Shown in pieces: positions 22,957-33,120 of a stretch of 64,000 bases of DNA. The notes under the pieces are model-generated. The model was not told the DNA's origin, did no database searches, and saw only the letters and a list, made by a program, of their open reading frames with translations. This DNA comes from Marinobacter mangrovi. GTDB lineage: Bacteria; Pseudomonadota; Gammaproteobacteria; Pseudomonadales; Oleiphilaceae. The DNA is taken from positions 248,001-312,000 of the forward strand of contig NZ_JAERVO010000003.1 in assembly GCF_016798325.1 (NCBI RefSeq). The letters are read 5' to 3'. The position numbers were made by a program, and so were the translations under genes. The first letter of the stretch is position 1. Every line of letters starts with the position of its first letter.

Positions 22957-24060
22957 TTACAGCCTCATGGGCATGACCACATACAGACAGCTGGGGTCAT
23001 TTTGGGCCTCGATCAGGGCACTGCTGTTGGGATTGGAAAGGGTGATCTTGACCTGCTCTTCGTCCAGTGCGTTCAGGACGTCCACCAGGTAGCCGACATT
23101 AAAGCCGATCTGCAAACCTTCACCCTGGTAGTCCACCGACATGGCGTCTTCGGCCTGTTCCTGGTCCGGGTTATTGGCGAAGATCTGCAGTTCACCCGGG
23201 GCCAGACTCAGCCGGATACCGCGAATGTTCTCGTGAGACAGGATACCGGCCCGCTGCAGCGTATTCTTCAGAGTGGTGCGATCGGCCATGACGGTCTTGT
23301 CGCCGCCCCGCGGAATCACGCGATTGTAGTCCGGGAACTTGCCTTCGATCAGCTTGGAGGTAAAGGTGTAAGCGCCAACCGTGGCCCGCAGGTGATTGTC
23401 ACCGAAGACCAGCGTTACCGGCGTCTGCACATCGTCCAGCAGTCGTGCCAGTTCCAGTACGCCCTTGCGCGGCACGATCACCTGCCGCGGCTCGCTGATG
23501 CCGGTGGCCACACCCAGCCCGGACAGCGCCAGACGGTGCCCGTCCGTCGCCACCGCCCGCAGGTGCTCCGGATCCACCTCCAGCAGCAGGCCATTGAGGT
23601 AGTAGCGCACATCCTGCTGAGCCATGGCGAACGCGGTCGCGTCCAGCATGTTGCGCAGATCCGCCTGGGCCAGCTCCAACCGGAAGCTTTCCTCATCGTC
23701 TTCCACGTTGGGGAAGTGCTCGGCCGGCAAGGTGGACAGGGTGAAGTGACTGGCCCCGGCGCGCAGGTGCAGCCGATCCCCTTCCAGGTTCAGCTCGATC
23801 GGGGCTTCGTCACCCAATGCCCGGCAGATGTCCGAGAGCTTGCGGGCGGGTACGGTGATACGCCCCGGCTGATCCACATGCACGGGCGTAATCCGCGCAA
23901 CCAGCTCCACTTCCATGTTGGTACCGGTCAGGGTCAGCGTGTTGTCCTCGGCTACCAACAGCACGTTGGACAGGACCGGCATTGTCTGTTTGCGTTCCAC
24001 CACGCCGGCAATGGATTGCAGCGGGGTAAGAAGGGATTCTCGGCTGATCGTCAGTTTCAT
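22957..24060 (-). CDS. dnaN: DNA polymerase III beta sliding clamp
   Basis: Ring-shaped processivity clamp of DNA polymerase III. The 367 residues match the family (366 in E. coli) with three clamp domains. It begins MKLTISRESLLTPLQSI and ends with the conserved YVVMPMRL. The gene is 50 bases downstream of dnaA, so they are probably co-transcribed. Confidence 0.98.
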   Translation of the reverse strand: MKLTISRESLLTPLQSIAGVVERKQTMPVLSNVLLVAEDNTLTLTGTNMEVELVARITPVHVDQPGRITVPARKLSDICRALGDEAPIELNLEGDRLHLRAGASHFTLSTLPAEHFPNVEDDEESFRLELAQADLRNMLDATAFAMAQQDVRYYLNGLLLEVDPEHLRAVATDGHRLALSGLGVATGISEPRQVIVPRKGVLELARLLDDVQTPVTLVFGDNHLRATVGAYTFTSKLIEGKFPDYNRVIPRGGDKTVMADRTTLKNTLQRAGILSHENIRGIRLSLAPGELQIFANNPDQEQAEDAMSVDYQGEGLQIGFNVGYLVDVLNALDEEQVKITLSNPNSSALIEAQNDPSCLYVVMPMRL

Positions 24061-24110
24061 GGCACTCGGATTCTGCTTGTCGGTTGAGAGTTATAGGATA
24101 CGCAATGGGA

Positions 24111-25604
24111 TCAGGTTGTCAGTAACCGCATGAAATTCTGGTAGTCTTCCCGGATATTGGCGTCCGATTCCTGCAATTCAACGATCTTCTTGCAGGCATG
24201 CAGTACCGTGGTGTGATCGCGCCCGCCAAAGGCATCGCCGATTTCCGGCAGGCTGTGGTTGGTCAGTTCCTTGGCCAGGGACATCGCCACCTGACGGGGA
24301 CGGGTGACCGAGCGGGTGCGCCGCTTGGACAGGAGATCTGCCACCTTGATCTTGTAGTACTCTGCCACGGTGCGCTGAATATTGTCGATGCTGACCTGCT
24401 TCTCATGCAGTGCCAACAGGTCCTTCAGGCTTTCGCGAATAAACGGCGGGGTGATCTCCTGCCCGGTGAAGTGAGCATTCGCTATCACCAAACGCAACGC
24501 GCCTTCAAGCTCCCGTACGTTTGATCGAATTTTCTGCGCAATAAAGAAGGCGGCCTCGCTACTGAGGCGAACGTTCGCCTGTTCCGCCTTTTTCATCAGG
24601 ATCGCCACCCGGGTTTCCAGCTCCGGCGGCTCGACCATCACCGTCAGGCCCCAGCCAAACCGCGACTTGAGCCGTTCCTCCATATCGGAAATTTCCTTGG
24701 GGAACCGGTCACAGGTGACGATGACCTGTTGCCCGCCTTCAAGCAGCGCGTTAAAGGTGTGGAAAAACTCCTCCTGGGACCGCTCCTTGCGGGCAAAGAA
24801 CTGGATATCGTCGATCAGCAGCGCATCCACCGACCGGTAGTAGCGCTTGAACTCATTGATGGCGTTCAGCTGAAGCGCCTTGACCATATCGGCCACAAAC
24901 CGCTCGGAACGCAGGTAAGCCACCTTGGCCCGCGGGTTACGACGCACGATCTCGTTCCCCACCGCATGCATCAGGTGGGTTTTACCGAGGCCCACGCCAC
25001 CATAAAGAAACAGCGGGTTGTAGGCACCACCGGGGTTCTCCGCCACCTGCATCGACGCCGCCCGCGCCAGCTGGTTGGACTTACCCTCGACAAACGTCTC
25101 GAAGGTGAAGCTCTCGTTCAGGAAGCTCTGGTGCTTGATATCGCCTTCGACCTGCACCCGGCGACGTTCTGGGGCGGCCGGTGTCGGGGTTGGCGCGGCG
25201 GCCGGTCTGGTCCTGCTGCTGGCCGGCGACGACAGCGACGGACGATCCACCACGGTCGCCGCGACACCTTTCTCTTCTTCACTGACCGGACCTGCATTCT
25301 CGTCGTGACCGTTAACAGGTGGCGGAGAAGCGGCTCGCTTGACCGGTTCACTCTGTACCGGCGCCGAACCCACCTTCATATTGATACGTGGCGCCTGACC
25401 GCCCTGCAGGTCCTTGAGCACCTCCTCGATCCGACGCAGGTACTTCTCATTGACCCAGTCCATCACGAACCGGTTCGGGGCGAACAGCAACAGCTGGTCC
25501 TCCCGGTGATCAGACTGCAGGGGACGAAGCCAGGTATTGAACTGTTGTGCGGGAAACTCGTCCCTCAGCACGTCAAGACACTGATGCCAGATACTCTGCG
25601 GCAC
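24111..25604 (-). CDS. dnaA: Chromosomal replication initiator DnaA
   Basis: AAA+ initiator that binds DnaA boxes and opens oriC. The GTG at 25604 is preferred: GGAGG precedes it by about nine bases and the protein then reads [10 protein letters not shown], as in relatives; an ATG at 25643 would add 13 residues. The 497 residues include domain I, a Pro/Ala-rich linker (about 85-150), Walker A GGVGLGKT (202-209), Walker [10 protein letters not shown], and a C-terminal helix-turn-helix with the DnaA signature [15 protein letters not shown]. Confidence 0.97.
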   Translation of the reverse strand: MPQSIWHQCLDVLRDEFPAQQFNTWLRPLQSDHREDQLLLFAPNRFVMDWVNEKYLRRIEEVLKDLQGGQAPRINMKVGSAPVQSEPVKRAASPPPVNGHDENAGPVSEEEKGVAATVVDRPSLSSPASSRTRPAAAPTPTPAAPERRRVQVEGDIKHQSFLNESFTFETFVEGKSNQLARAASMQVAENPGGAYNPLFLYGGVGLGKTHLMHAVGNEIVRRNPRAKVAYLRSERFVADMVKALQLNAINEFKRYYRSVDALLIDDIQFFARKERSQEEFFHTFNALLEGGQQVIVTCDRFPKEISDMEERLKSRFGWGLTVMVEPPELETRVAILMKKAEQANVRLSSEAAFFIAQKIRSNVRELEGALRLVIANAHFTGQEITPPFIRESLKDLLALHEKQVSIDNIQRTVAEYYKIKVADLLSKRRTRSVTRPRQVAMSLAKELTNHSLPEIGDAFGGRDHTTVLHACKKIVELQESDANIREDYQNFMRLLTT

Positions 25605-26485
25605 GAAAGCCTGCCTCCAATGCGTATCCAATCCCTGATTCAAGGACGATAAAAAAACGGACCGCTTTCTTCTTATCGCGTCATCACGTTGCCGGACGGA
25701 ACCTGGAGCATCTTGTTATGCACAAAACGATCCCTGACAACATCGCACGAGCGCGAGTTATCCAGAGGCAACAGCAATGGACGCGTATGGAAAGCCTGAA
25801 TAGCCGCTCATTTTACGCGCTGAAGGCCACCAAAAAAAGACCTTCCAACCAGGCCATAAACACCCTGTGAATATCTTTTAATTTAAATATCAACAAACTA
25901 ACAACTTACACACTGGCTTGTGTACAGAAATTCCCTTAAAAAAAGTTTTCCACAAGAGTCTGTGGTTATCCCGTCAGCAACGCTGTGAGTAACCTGAGTC
26001 CGAATCCATGAATAACTCCATGCCGGAGGGCAACCACTACTTATCCCCATTTCAACGACCGGTTTTCCCCAGAGCTCAGGGTGGGTTACACCCAGGCTTC
26101 TAAAGCTGACAGTTGACTGATGTAAAAGGATATTTATTGGTTTTCCACAGAAAAGCGGGTGACTAACAGTAACAGTAACTGTCTTAAATTCTTTTAAATA
26201 AGAAAAAGACTTTATGAAGTTATTGTTGGTGACGCCTGTGATCACACCGGAATCTCTCCGCTTAACCGTCTCCTCGAGACCCAGCTCAGTAAATCCCGCA
26301 TCCTGGAACCATAACGATTGAATTCCCGGACTCATTTGTCTAAAATCCCGCTCCTATTTTGGCTGTTCATTTTTTGACAGGTTTCCAGGGATCGAACGAT
26401 TCCCGGAACCGGTGCTGGCCACCGGTAATTGGCAGCCAGAACCCGGATTCCGTTTTACATACATCACCAGTGTGAGATCGACATC
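25605..26485. other. oriC: Presumed replication origin region (oriC) between dnaA and rpmH
   Basis: This 880-base gene-free region sits between divergent dnaA and rpmH, the oriC position in Pseudomonas-type chromosomes. It has a consensus box TTATGCACA at 25716, two TTTTCCACA boxes at 25946 and 26141, and near matches at 25758 (TTATCCAGA), 25866, 25984 and 26041. AT-rich unwinding candidates lie at 25868-25945 and 26186-26225. No perfect TTATCCACA is present. The 145-codon minus-strand frame here has no protein character. Confidence 0.7.
26318..26346 (+). promoter_or_regulatory. Sigma-70 promoter of rpmH-rnpA
   Basis: The -35 hexamer TTGAAT (26318-26323), a 17-base spacer and the -10 TAAAAT (26341-26346) form a strong match. 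The leader of about 130 bases contains a small hairpin with stem ACCGGTG/CACCGGT at 26408-26426. Confidence 0.75.
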
Positions 26486-26620
26486 ATGAAAAGAACGTTT
26501 CAACCCAGCGTCCTGAAGCGTAAGCGCGTTCACGGCTTCCGTGCCCGTATGGCCACTGCCAACGGCCGCAAGGTTATTGCCCGTCGTCGTGCGAAAGGTC
26601 GTGCCCGCCTGTCTGCCTGA
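26486..26620 (+). CDS. rpmH: 50S ribosomal protein L34
   Basis: The 44-residue basic ribosomal protein begins [18 protein letters not shown], the canonical L34 sequence and length. It is the first gene of the rpmH-rnpA-yidD-yidC cluster, read away from dnaA. The frame extends 19 codons upstream, but the ATG at 26486 gives the exact family N-terminus. Confidence 0.98.
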   Translation: MKRTFQPSVLKRKRVHGFRARMATANGRKVIARRRAKGRARLSA

Positions 26621-26639
26621 TTCAGACTGACAGGTACCG

Positions 26640-27014
26640 ATGCCGGACCGGCGATTTACCAAGCAGGACCGTCTGCTCAAACCCCGTGATTACAGCGGGG
26701 TGTTCAGTCAGGTCACTGTCCGAGTGCCTCACCGGCATTTCCTGATCCTGGCGACGCCCAACACTCTCGGGCACGCCAGGATTGGTTTGATTTTTTCCAA
26801 GAAAAACCTGAAGCTGGCCGTCCAGCGCAACCGCATCAAGCGGCTGGTGCGCGAAACGTTTCGCCAGCAAACGGATTTGCCCGCCATGGACATCGTGGTC
26901 CTCGGGCGGCAGGGATTGGCTGAACTCGACAACCCGGCCACTCATCGAATTCTCAATGAGCTGTGGCAGCGCTTGCGGCGCAAGGCCCAACGAGCGGATA
27001 CTGCCTCCGGCTGA
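26640..27014 (+). CDS. rnpA: Ribonuclease P protein component
   Basis: Protein cofactor of RNase P, which matures tRNA 5' ends. The 124 residues include the signature block KLAVQRNRIKRLVRETFR (about residues 58-75) with the RNR motif. It starts 19 bases after the L34 stop and so is co-transcribed. Confidence 0.96.
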   Translation: MPDRRFTKQDRLLKPRDYSGVFSQVTVRVPHRHFLILATPNTLGHARIGLIFSKKNLKLAVQRNRIKRLVRETFRQQTDLPAMDIVVLGRQGLAELDNPATHRILNELWQRLRRKAQRADTASG

Positions 27015-27032
27015 CCAGGGGTACCGGATCTC

Positions 27033-27320
27033 ATGATACGACAGCTCGTCCTCCTCCCGGTCCGGTTCTACCGGTATGCCATCAGTCCCCTTATGGCATC
27101 ACACTGCCGCCACTACCCCACCTGCTCCGCTTACGCACTGGAAGCGATTGAAAGACATGGTATTCTGCGCGGCGGCTACCTGACGATTCGACGGCTCTTG
27201 CGCTGTCATCCGTGGACCGAGGGAGGATATGATCCGGTACCGTCGGTGTGCGGCCACGATCACGGCCAGGACGAGCACCACACACATTGTTCTTACCAAA
27301 CAAAACAGCCGACACATTAA
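27033..27320 (+). CDS. yidD: Membrane protein insertion efficiency factor YidD
   Basis: Small membrane-associated protein that assists YidC-dependent insertion. Its 95 residues carry the family blocks [20 protein letters not shown] and the three-cysteine pattern with [13 protein letters not shown]. The C-terminal tail is rich in histidine ([12 protein letters not shown]). It ends three bases before yidC. Confidence 0.94.
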   Translation: MIRQLVLLPVRFYRYAISPLMASHCRHYPTCSAYALEAIERHGILRGGYLTIRRLLRCHPWTEGGYDPVPSVCGHDHGQDEHHTHCSYQTKQPTH

Positions 27321-27323
27321 CCT

Positions 27324-29033
27324 ATGGATATTCAGCGCACGATCCTCTGGGTAGGCCTTGCCATTGTCAGTTACATGATGGTGCTCGCCTGGAACGAAGA
27401 TTATCACCAGACGCCCACTGAGCCGGTGGCACAAAGCCAGCAGGCGACCGACGGGTCGACCCCCTCGCTGTCCTCGGATTCCGGGCAGCAGCAGGCCAAC
27501 AGCCAGGCGGCGGACAACGAGTTCGCCACCCCTGAAGATCAGGGCCAGACCCAGGTTGAAGGCTCCGCCGTCAAGGCCGCCGATAACGGCCAGAAGATCG
27601 ATATCCGGACCGATGTCCTGGACCTGAGCATCAACCTCCAGGGCGGTAACATCACCCGTGCGTCCCTGCTCAAGTACAAGGAATCCCTGGACAAGCCCAA
27701 TCCCCTGGAGCTGCTGCAGAACAACGCAACCCGCACCTATGTGATGGAAAGCAGCCTGATTGGTCGCGACGGGATTGATTCCCCCAGCAACGGGTCGGTA
27801 CCCACCTACTCGGCCGCGCAGACCCAATACACGCTGGCCGACGGGACGGACACCCTCACCGTCGACCTGACCTACAGCGGCGACAAAGGCGTCAAGATCA
27901 CCAAGCGCTACACCCTGAAGCGCGACAGCTATGAGATCGACGTCCGGTACCTGGTCGACAACCAGTCCGACAAGCCCTGGCAGGCGAACTTTGCCGGCAA
28001 GATCGTGAGGGACAGCAGCCCGGATCCCACGGCTCAGAAGAGCGTTGGCATCCGCTCGTTCCTGGGTATGGTGCTGAGCTCTAACGAAGACCCTTACGAG
28101 AAGTACAGCCTGGACGATCTCAAGGAGACGCCCATCAGCCAGACTGCCGAAGGCGGCTGGGTCGCTTTCCTGCAGCATTACTTCCTCAGCGCCTGGATTC
28201 CGGATCCGGACACCAAGCACAAGTACCAGACCACTCAGCGTAACAACCTGAATGTGATGGGCTTTGTCAGCAGCGCCACAACGGTCGCTCCGGGCGAGCA
28301 GGCAAAAATCGGCGCGCGCGCCTACGTCGGCCCTAAGATCATCGATCGCCTGGAAAACGTGGCCCCGAACCTGGACCGCACGGTCGACTTCGGCTGGCTG
28401 TTCTTCATCGCCACACCGCTGTTCGTCGTTCTGAACTGGTTCCACAGCATCTTCGGCAACTGGGGTATCGCGATCATCCTGCTGACCTGCACCGTCAAGG
28501 CGCTGTTCTTCAAGCTGTCTGCCACCAGCTACCGGTCCATGGCGCGCATGCGTGCGGTCGGTCCCCAGTTGCAGCGGCTGAAGGAAACCTACGGCGACGA
28601 CCGGCAGCGCATGTCCCAGGAAATGATGGCGCTGTACAAACGCGAGAAAATCAATCCGTTGGGCGGCTGTCTGCCGATCCTGGTGCAGATGCCGGTGTTT
28701 ATCTCGCTGTACTGGGTTCTGTTTGAAAGTGTGCAGCTGCGCCACGCGCCGTTCTTCCTGTGGATCCACGACCTGTCGGTGATGGACCCGTACTTCGTGC
28801 TGCCGATCCTGATGGGCATCAGCATGTTCGTACAGATGAGCCTCAACCCGACGCCGCCGGATCCCATGCAGGCCAAGGTGATGAAGGCGATGCCGTTCGT
28901 CTTTACCATCTTCTTCCTGTGGTTCCCGGCCGGTCTGGTCCTGTACTGGCTGGTGAACAACGTACTGTCGATTACCCAGCAGTACTACATCACTCGCAAG
29001 ATCCAGGCGGAAGGGATCGGCAACAAGTCCTGA
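27324..29033 (+). CDS. yidC: Membrane protein insertase YidC
   Basis: Insertase for inner-membrane proteins, including F1Fo ATPase subunit c encoded elsewhere in the window. The 569 residues have an N-terminal anchor ([19 protein letters not shown]), a polar Gln/Ser-rich linker, a large [11 protein letters not shown] beta domain (about residues 90-330) and five C-terminal helices with [20 protein letters not shown]. It follows yidD and is ended by the terminator at 29054. Confidence 0.97.
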   Translation: MDIQRTILWVGLAIVSYMMVLAWNEDYHQTPTEPVAQSQQATDGSTPSLSSDSGQQQANSQAADNEFATPEDQGQTQVEGSAVKAADNGQKIDIRTDVLDLSINLQGGNITRASLLKYKESLDKPNPLELLQNNATRTYVMESSLIGRDGIDSPSNGSVPTYSAAQTQYTLADGTDTLTVDLTYSGDKGVKITKRYTLKRDSYEIDVRYLVDNQSDKPWQANFAGKIVRDSSPDPTAQKSVGIRSFLGMVLSSNEDPYEKYSLDDLKETPISQTAEGGWVAFLQHYFLSAWIPDPDTKHKYQTTQRNNLNVMGFVSSATTVAPGEQAKIGARAYVGPKIIDRLENVAPNLDRTVDFGWLFFIATPLFVVLNWFHSIFGNWGIAIILLTCTVKALFFKLSATSYRSMARMRAVGPQLQRLKETYGDDRQRMSQEMMALYKREKINPLGGCLPILVQMPVFISLYWVLFESVQLRHAPFFLWIHDLSVMDPYFVLPILMGISMFVQMSLNPTPPDPMQAKVMKAMPFVFTIFFLWFPAGLVLYWLVNNVLSITQQYYITRKIQAEGIGNKS

Positions 29034-29053
29034 TCCTTCACCACTGAACCGAG

Positions 29054-29085
29054 ACAGGGCTCCGCACGGAGCCCTGTTTTCGTTT
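29054..29085 (+). terminator. Rho-independent terminator after yidC
   Basis: An 11-bp stem ACAGGGCTCCG/CGGAGCCCTGT with a two-base loop is followed by TTTTCGTTT. It separates yidC from mnmE. Confidence 0.85.
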
Positions 29086-29130
29086 AGGATGCTGAAAACG
29101 GTTTCCCTGTCTCCAGCCGAAAGAGCACCG

Positions 29131-30492
29131 ATGACTGTAAACGACACCATAGCTGCAATCGCCACCGCACCCGGCCGGGCCGGTGTGGGAATCATCCGGG
29201 TCTCCGGGCCGTTGGCCGGGCCCATTGCCCGTCAACTGCTGGGCCTGGATCCAAAACCCCGCTATGCCCACTACGGACCCTTTCTCGGCGGCGACGGTCA
29301 GGTGATCGACGAAGGCATCGGCCTGTTTTTCCCCAACCCGCATTCGTTTACCGGTGAAGACGTGCTGGAACTGCAGGGGCATGGGGGCACCGTCATTCTC
29401 GATCTGCTGTTGCGGGAAGTCTGTGAGCGGGGCGCGCGGCTGGCCCGGCCGGGTGAATTCTCGGAACGGGCGTTCCTCAACGACAAGATGGACCTGACCC
29501 AGGCCGAGGCCATCGCCGACCTGATCGAAAGCAGCTCGGAGCAGGCGGCGCGCTGCGCCATGCGCTCGCTGCAGGGGGCGTTCTCCCAGCGGATCGACGT
29601 CCTGGTCGAGGCCCTCACCCACCTGCGGATCTATGTGGAAGCCGCGATCGACTTCCCCGAGGAGGAGATCGATTTCCTGGCCGACGGCAAGGTGGCTGGC
29701 GACCTGCAGACCATCATGGACGATCTCGACCGCATCCTGGTCGAGGCCCAGCAGGGCACGATCCTGCGGGATGGTATGCGGGTGGTGATTGCCGGGCGCC
29801 CCAATGCCGGCAAGTCGAGTCTGCTGAACACCCTCGCCGGCCGTGAAGCCGCCATCGTCACCGCCATCGAAGGCACCACGCGGGATGTCCTGCGCGAACA
29901 TATCCACATCGACGGGATGCCCTTGCACGTCATCGATACGGCAGGTTTGCGGGACAGCCCCGACGAAGTGGAGAAAATCGGCATCGCCCGCGCCTGGGAG
30001 GAGATCGAGCAGGCCGACCGTATCCTGTTGATGGTGGACGCGACCACCACCGATGCTGTGGATCCGGAGGCCATCTGGCCCGACTTTATCCACAGGTTAC
30101 CCACTGGCGCACCCCTGACCGTGATTCGCAACAAAGTGGACCTGTCCGGGGAAGCGACGGGCCTGGATGAAAACGGCCCGGTGCCGGTGGTCCGGATTGC
30201 GGCCAAGTCCGGTGACGGCATCGAGGCCCTGCGTGACCACCTGAAAGCGTGCATGGGCTACGCCACCACCACTGAAGGCGGTTTCCTGGCCCGGCGCCGT
30301 CACCTGGTGGCGCTGGAGCAGGCCCAGGCGTCCCTGCAGCAGGGCCAGGCCCAACTGGAAGGCTATGGTGCCGGCGAGCTGCTGGCCGAGGATTTGCGCC
30401 AGGCCCAGGATGCGCTCGGCGAAATCACCGGCGCCATGACCCCGGACGATCTGCTGGGCAAGATTTTCAGCAGCTTCTGCATCGGCAAGTGA
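29131..30492 (+). CDS. mnmE: tRNA uridine-5-carboxymethylaminomethyl modification GTPase
   Basis: GTPase that works with MnmG (encoded at 45155) to modify U34 of tRNAs. The start at 29131 ([20 protein letters not shown]) gives 453 residues, the family size. The G domain has [12 protein letters not shown] (G1), DTAGLRD (G3) and NKVDL (G4), and the protein ends in FCIGK with the essential cysteine. A perfect DnaA box, TTATCCACA, lies within the coding region at 30086. Confidence 0.97.
   Translation: MTVNDTIAAIATAPGRAGVGIIRVSGPLAGPIARQLLGLDPKPRYAHYGPFLGGDGQVIDEGIGLFFPNPHSFTGEDVLELQGHGGTVILDLLLREVCERGARLARPGEFSERAFLNDKMDLTQAEAIADLIESSSEQAARCAMRSLQGAFSQRIDVLVEALTHLRIYVEAAIDFPEEEIDFLADGKVAGDLQTIMDDLDRILVEAQQGTILRDGMRVVIAGRPNAGKSSLLNTLAGREAAIVTAIEGTTRDVLREHIHIDGMPLHVIDTAGLRDSPDEVEKIGIARAWEEIEQADRILLMVDATTTDAVDPEAIWPDFIHRLPTGAPLTVIRNKVDLSGEATGLDENGPVPVVRIAAKSGDGIEALRDHLKACMGYATTTEGGFLARRRHLVALEQAQASLQQGQAQLEGYGAGELLAEDLRQAQDALGEITGAMTPDDLLGKIFSSFCIGK
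30086..30094 (+). promoter_or_regulatory. Perfect DnaA box inside mnmE
   Basis: The sequence is TTATCCACA, in coding DNA. It is one of four perfect boxes in the 30-34 kb interval. Confidence 0.5.
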
Positions 30493-30681
30493 CCCCTAAT
30501 CCGGTGCCCCCAAATGGCTCGGGTGGCACCAGGATTGCCCATAAATTCAATATGTTATCTTGTGTAACCGGCCCTGTGTCCGGAAAAAGCCTGTGGCCGG
30601 GCGGGGTTACGTCAATCCACTGAAAGTGGCTTGGTCTGTGCAAAGCGTTTGTGAATGTGATGCACCCTGGAGAACCACGTC

Positions 30682-31443
30682 ATGGGCAAGATACTCGCTT
30701 TCTGCTCGCTACTGCTTTCCCTGGTCCTGCCAATGGCCGGCCTGCAGGCCGCCGACAAGGATCCGGTCAAGCTGTACCTCTACACTGAAAATTTCCCGCC
30801 CTACAACATGAGTGGGTCCGGACGGGCCTTCGAGCACGATCGGGACCATATCGACGGCCTGTGTACCGAAATGGTCAAGGCGATCATGGCGCACACCGAC
30901 CTGGATTACCGCATGAAGCTGAGAACCTGGGACTACGGCTACAAGCGGGTGCTCGACCACAAGAATCACGGCCTGTTCTGCACCACCCTCACCGATGACC
31001 GCAAACCGCTGTTCAAGTGGGTTGGACCGCTGACCAACAACCTGTGGACCATTTTCACCGCGGCCAATTCGAAGCTGAAGATCAACCGTCTGGACGACAT
31101 TCGCGGTCTGACCATTGGCGGCTACCGCAACGACGTCAAAACCGTCTACCTGGAAAAGCACGGCTTCAAAGTGTCGCAGCTGGACAGCGACGACCTGAAT
31201 CCCAAGCGCCTGGAGCTGGGGCAGATCGATGTCTGGATCGGAGACCGTCTGGCGGGTCCGTACGTGGCCTCCCAGCAGGATGTGGAGGGGCTCATTCCGG
31301 CCTATTCCTTCAACAAGACGGAACTCTACCTGGCGATGAATCCGGACACCTCCGATGCCGTCGTCCAGAAATTGCAGGACGGCCTGAAAGCCATCCACGA
31401 GAACGGCATGTACCAGGCCATCGAAGACAAGTACGGGCTGTAG
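30682..31443 (+). CDS. [11 protein letters not shown] substrate-binding protein, family 3 (copy 1)
   Basis: Exported protein of 253 residues with a signal peptide (MGKILAFCSLLLSLVLPMAG, cleavage near LQA-AD) and the bacterial family-3 solute-binding fold. Family blocks include LYTENFPPYNM, DGLCTEMVKAIM, GRAFEH and IGGYRNDV. The next gene is a paralog with roughly 70% identity over the mature part by eye. No permease, ATPase or sensor gene is adjacent, so these are orphan binding proteins. The ligand is unknown; amino acids are typical of the family. Confidence 0.88.
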   Translation: MGKILAFCSLLLSLVLPMAGLQAADKDPVKLYLYTENFPPYNMSGSGRAFEHDRDHIDGLCTEMVKAIMAHTDLDYRMKLRTWDYGYKRVLDHKNHGLFCTTLTDDRKPLFKWVGPLTNNLWTIFTAANSKLKINRLDDIRGLTIGGYRNDVKTVYLEKHGFKVSQLDSDDLNPKRLELGQIDVWIGDRLAGPYVASQQDVEGLIPAYSFNKTELYLAMNPDTSDAVVQKLQDGLKAIHENGMYQAIEDKYGL

Positions 31444-31582
31444 CGACGGCACTGCCTGCTGGTTCATTCGTGAAACGGAATTCACTTATTGATTCAGCGG
31501 GTTATTTTCTGTTTGCTTTACAAAAACGAACAGCGTAACCAACGAAGAGCAACCCCAGAGTAAGGTAGACTTTCCGCCGATT

Positions 31583-31588
31583 TATAAT
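31583..31588 (+). promoter_or_regulatory. Candidate -10 box of the second binding-protein gene
   Basis: A perfect TATAAT lies 55 bases before the ATG at 31644, with no clear -35 hexamer. It suggests that copy 2 can be transcribed independently of copy 1. Confidence 0.35.
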
Positions 31589-31643
31589 CCGGACGGACCG
31601 GGAGCGGTTCGCCAAAAAACACAATCGACGGAGAGGTTCCCCG

Positions 31644-32396
31644 ATGCGCAACGTGCTCGCCCTGTGCCTGTTCGCCCTGACTCTGGTGTCATCCGCCGGC
31701 GTCCAGGCGGCAGATCCCGACAAGCTGTATTTCTACACCGAGAACTTCCCTCCCTATAACATGAGCGCCTCGGGTCGTGCTTTCGAGCATAAGCGTGAGG
31801 ACATCGACGGTATTTGTGCCGAAATGGTCAAGGCCCTGATGGCCCAGACGGATCTGAAATACCGTATGAAGCTGCGGAACTGGGACTATGGCTATAACCG
31901 CGTCCTGGAGAAGAAGAACCACGGTATTTTCTGCACCACCTACACCGAGGATCGTGCGCCCCTGTTCAAGTGGGTCGGACCACTCACCCATAACTTGTGG
32001 ACGATCTTTGCCCGCGCCGACAGCAACATCAAGATGGACAGCCTGGAAGACGCCAAAGGCAAAACCATCGGCGGCTACCGGGGTGACGTCATGACCGAGT
32101 ACCTGCTCAAGCGTGGTTACACCGTGTCCCAGCTGGACAGCGACGACCTGAACCCGAAACGCCTCGAGCTGGGCCAGATCGACCTGTGGATTGCCGACCG
32201 CCTGGCCGGCCCCTACTTCGCATCCCAGCAGGATGTGGAGGATCTGAAGCCGGTGTACTCCTTCAACAAGACCGACCTGTACCTGGCGATCAACAAATCC
32301 ACGCCGGACGCGGTCGTCGAAAAGATGAAGGAAGGGCTGAAGAAGATTCACGAGAACGGCATGTACGAGGCCATCGAGGACAAGTACGGTCTCTGA
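31644..32396 (+). CDS. [11 protein letters not shown] substrate-binding protein, family 3 (copy 2)
   Basis: Tandem paralog of the preceding gene: 250 residues, signal peptide MRNVLALCLFALTLVSSAGV with cleavage near VQA-AD. It shares long identical blocks with copy 1 (SQLDSDDLNPKRLELGQID, FKWVGPLT, IHENGMY, AIEDKYGL). Differences cluster near TFDLxG-like ligand-side positions and in the surface loop around residues 120-150. The duplication suggests ligand divergence or dosage. A strong terminator follows at 32418. Confidence 0.88.
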   Translation: MRNVLALCLFALTLVSSAGVQAADPDKLYFYTENFPPYNMSASGRAFEHKREDIDGICAEMVKALMAQTDLKYRMKLRNWDYGYNRVLEKKNHGIFCTTYTEDRAPLFKWVGPLTHNLWTIFARADSNIKMDSLEDAKGKTIGGYRGDVMTEYLLKRGYTVSQLDSDDLNPKRLELGQIDLWIADRLAGPYFASQQDVEDLKPVYSFNKTDLYLAINKSTPDAVVEKMKEGLKKIHENGMYEAIEDKYGL

Positions 32397-32417
32397 TCAG
32401 CCGACTCTATAGTTGAT

Positions 32418-32450
32418 AAAGGCACCCGGGGCGATTCGGGTGCCTTTTTT
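32418..32450 (+). terminator. Rho-independent terminator after the binding-protein pair
   Basis: The stem AAAGGCACCCG/CGGGTGCCTTT with an 8-base loop is followed by six Ts. Confidence 0.9.
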
Positions 32451-32499
32451 GTGTGTGCGTTGAGGTGTCGGTTACGGCACGCAACCGGTCGATTGGCCC

Positions 32500-32554
32500 T
32501 GTGGATAACCCTATGAACGCCTTTATAGGGGCGGGTTTGCTTCACTTTTCCACA
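32500..32554. promoter_or_regulatory. Paired DnaA boxes flanking a small hairpin
   Basis: A perfect minus-orientation box (TGTGGATAA, 32500-32508) and a plus-orientation TTTTCCACA (32546-32554) face each other. A CCCTAT/ATAGGG inverted repeat (32509-32514 and 32525-32530) lies between them. The element sits between the terminator at 32450 and the convergent lipoprotein gene and has no gene of its own. Confidence 0.5.
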
Positions 32555-32579
32555 AGCTGCGCCAAGCTTAGAGACTGAC

Positions 32580-33116
32580 TTATTGCGTCAGTTCATTAAC
32601 CCGGGCGGGACTGCCGACGTAGAGGCTGGTGGAGAGGCGATCCCGTGGGCCGCCTTTGCGGATAATGCTGTGGATGGAAATGACCGCTGGCGTCCCATCG
32701 CGGGTGTAGCGCACCAGGTGACCGGCGGCGTCTTCGTCACGGGTACGTGCCTGCTCCTGGCGCTGCCAGCTGTCTCCCAGGCACTGACTCACCGCGCGAT
32801 CGGCTTTCTCCCAGCGGGCGTCGGCCACTTCGACGTTAGGCGCGTTGGCGGTACACACATAGGCGGCATCGGCCTGGTTCCAGGCCCAGATTTCGCAATG
32901 GCCTTCGATGAGCTCCCGCTTGGCGGCATAGATCGTGAGCAGGTTGAATTGATTGGCTTTGCCACGAAAATCGGAGAAGCCGCTGGGGTAATCCGCCACC
33001 ACCGCTTTCAGATCGGTACAGGGATCGTTGCTGCCCAGGGTCAGGGACTGGCTGGAACAGCCGGCCAGGGTGCCGGCAGCCAGCATTGAAAGAACGCCGT
33101 TACGCAGGTTGATCAT
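32580..33116 (-). CDS. Lipoprotein of unknown function
   Basis: The 178-residue protein has a lipoprotein signal peptide ending in the lipobox LAGC (Cys20), so it is lipidated and membrane anchored. The mature part has several cysteines (PCTDLKAV, EGHCEIW, YVCTAN, SQCLGD), which suggests disulfides. No domain is recognised. It lies four bases downstream of another lipoprotein gene on the same strand, so the pair probably forms an operon. Confidence 0.8.
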   Translation of the reverse strand: MINLRNGVLSMLAAGTLAGCSSQSLTLGSNDPCTDLKAVVADYPSGFSDFRGKANQFNLLTIYAAKRELIEGHCEIWAWNQADAAYVCTANAPNVEVADARWEKADRAVSQCLGDSWQRQEQARTRDEDAAGHLVRYTRDGTPAVISIHSIIRKGGPRDRLSTSLYVGSPARVNELTQ

Positions 33117-33120
33117 CGGT

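Noticed and set aside
25898-26335. 145-codon minus-strand frame inside the oriC candidate
   Set aside because: Lies in AT-rich origin DNA with DnaA boxes, has no ribosome site and no recognisable composition.
27099-29225. Long minus-strand open frame of about 700 codons over yidD/yidC
   Set aside because: Codon-position shadow of yidC; the translation is low-complexity and rich in Gln/His/Arg.
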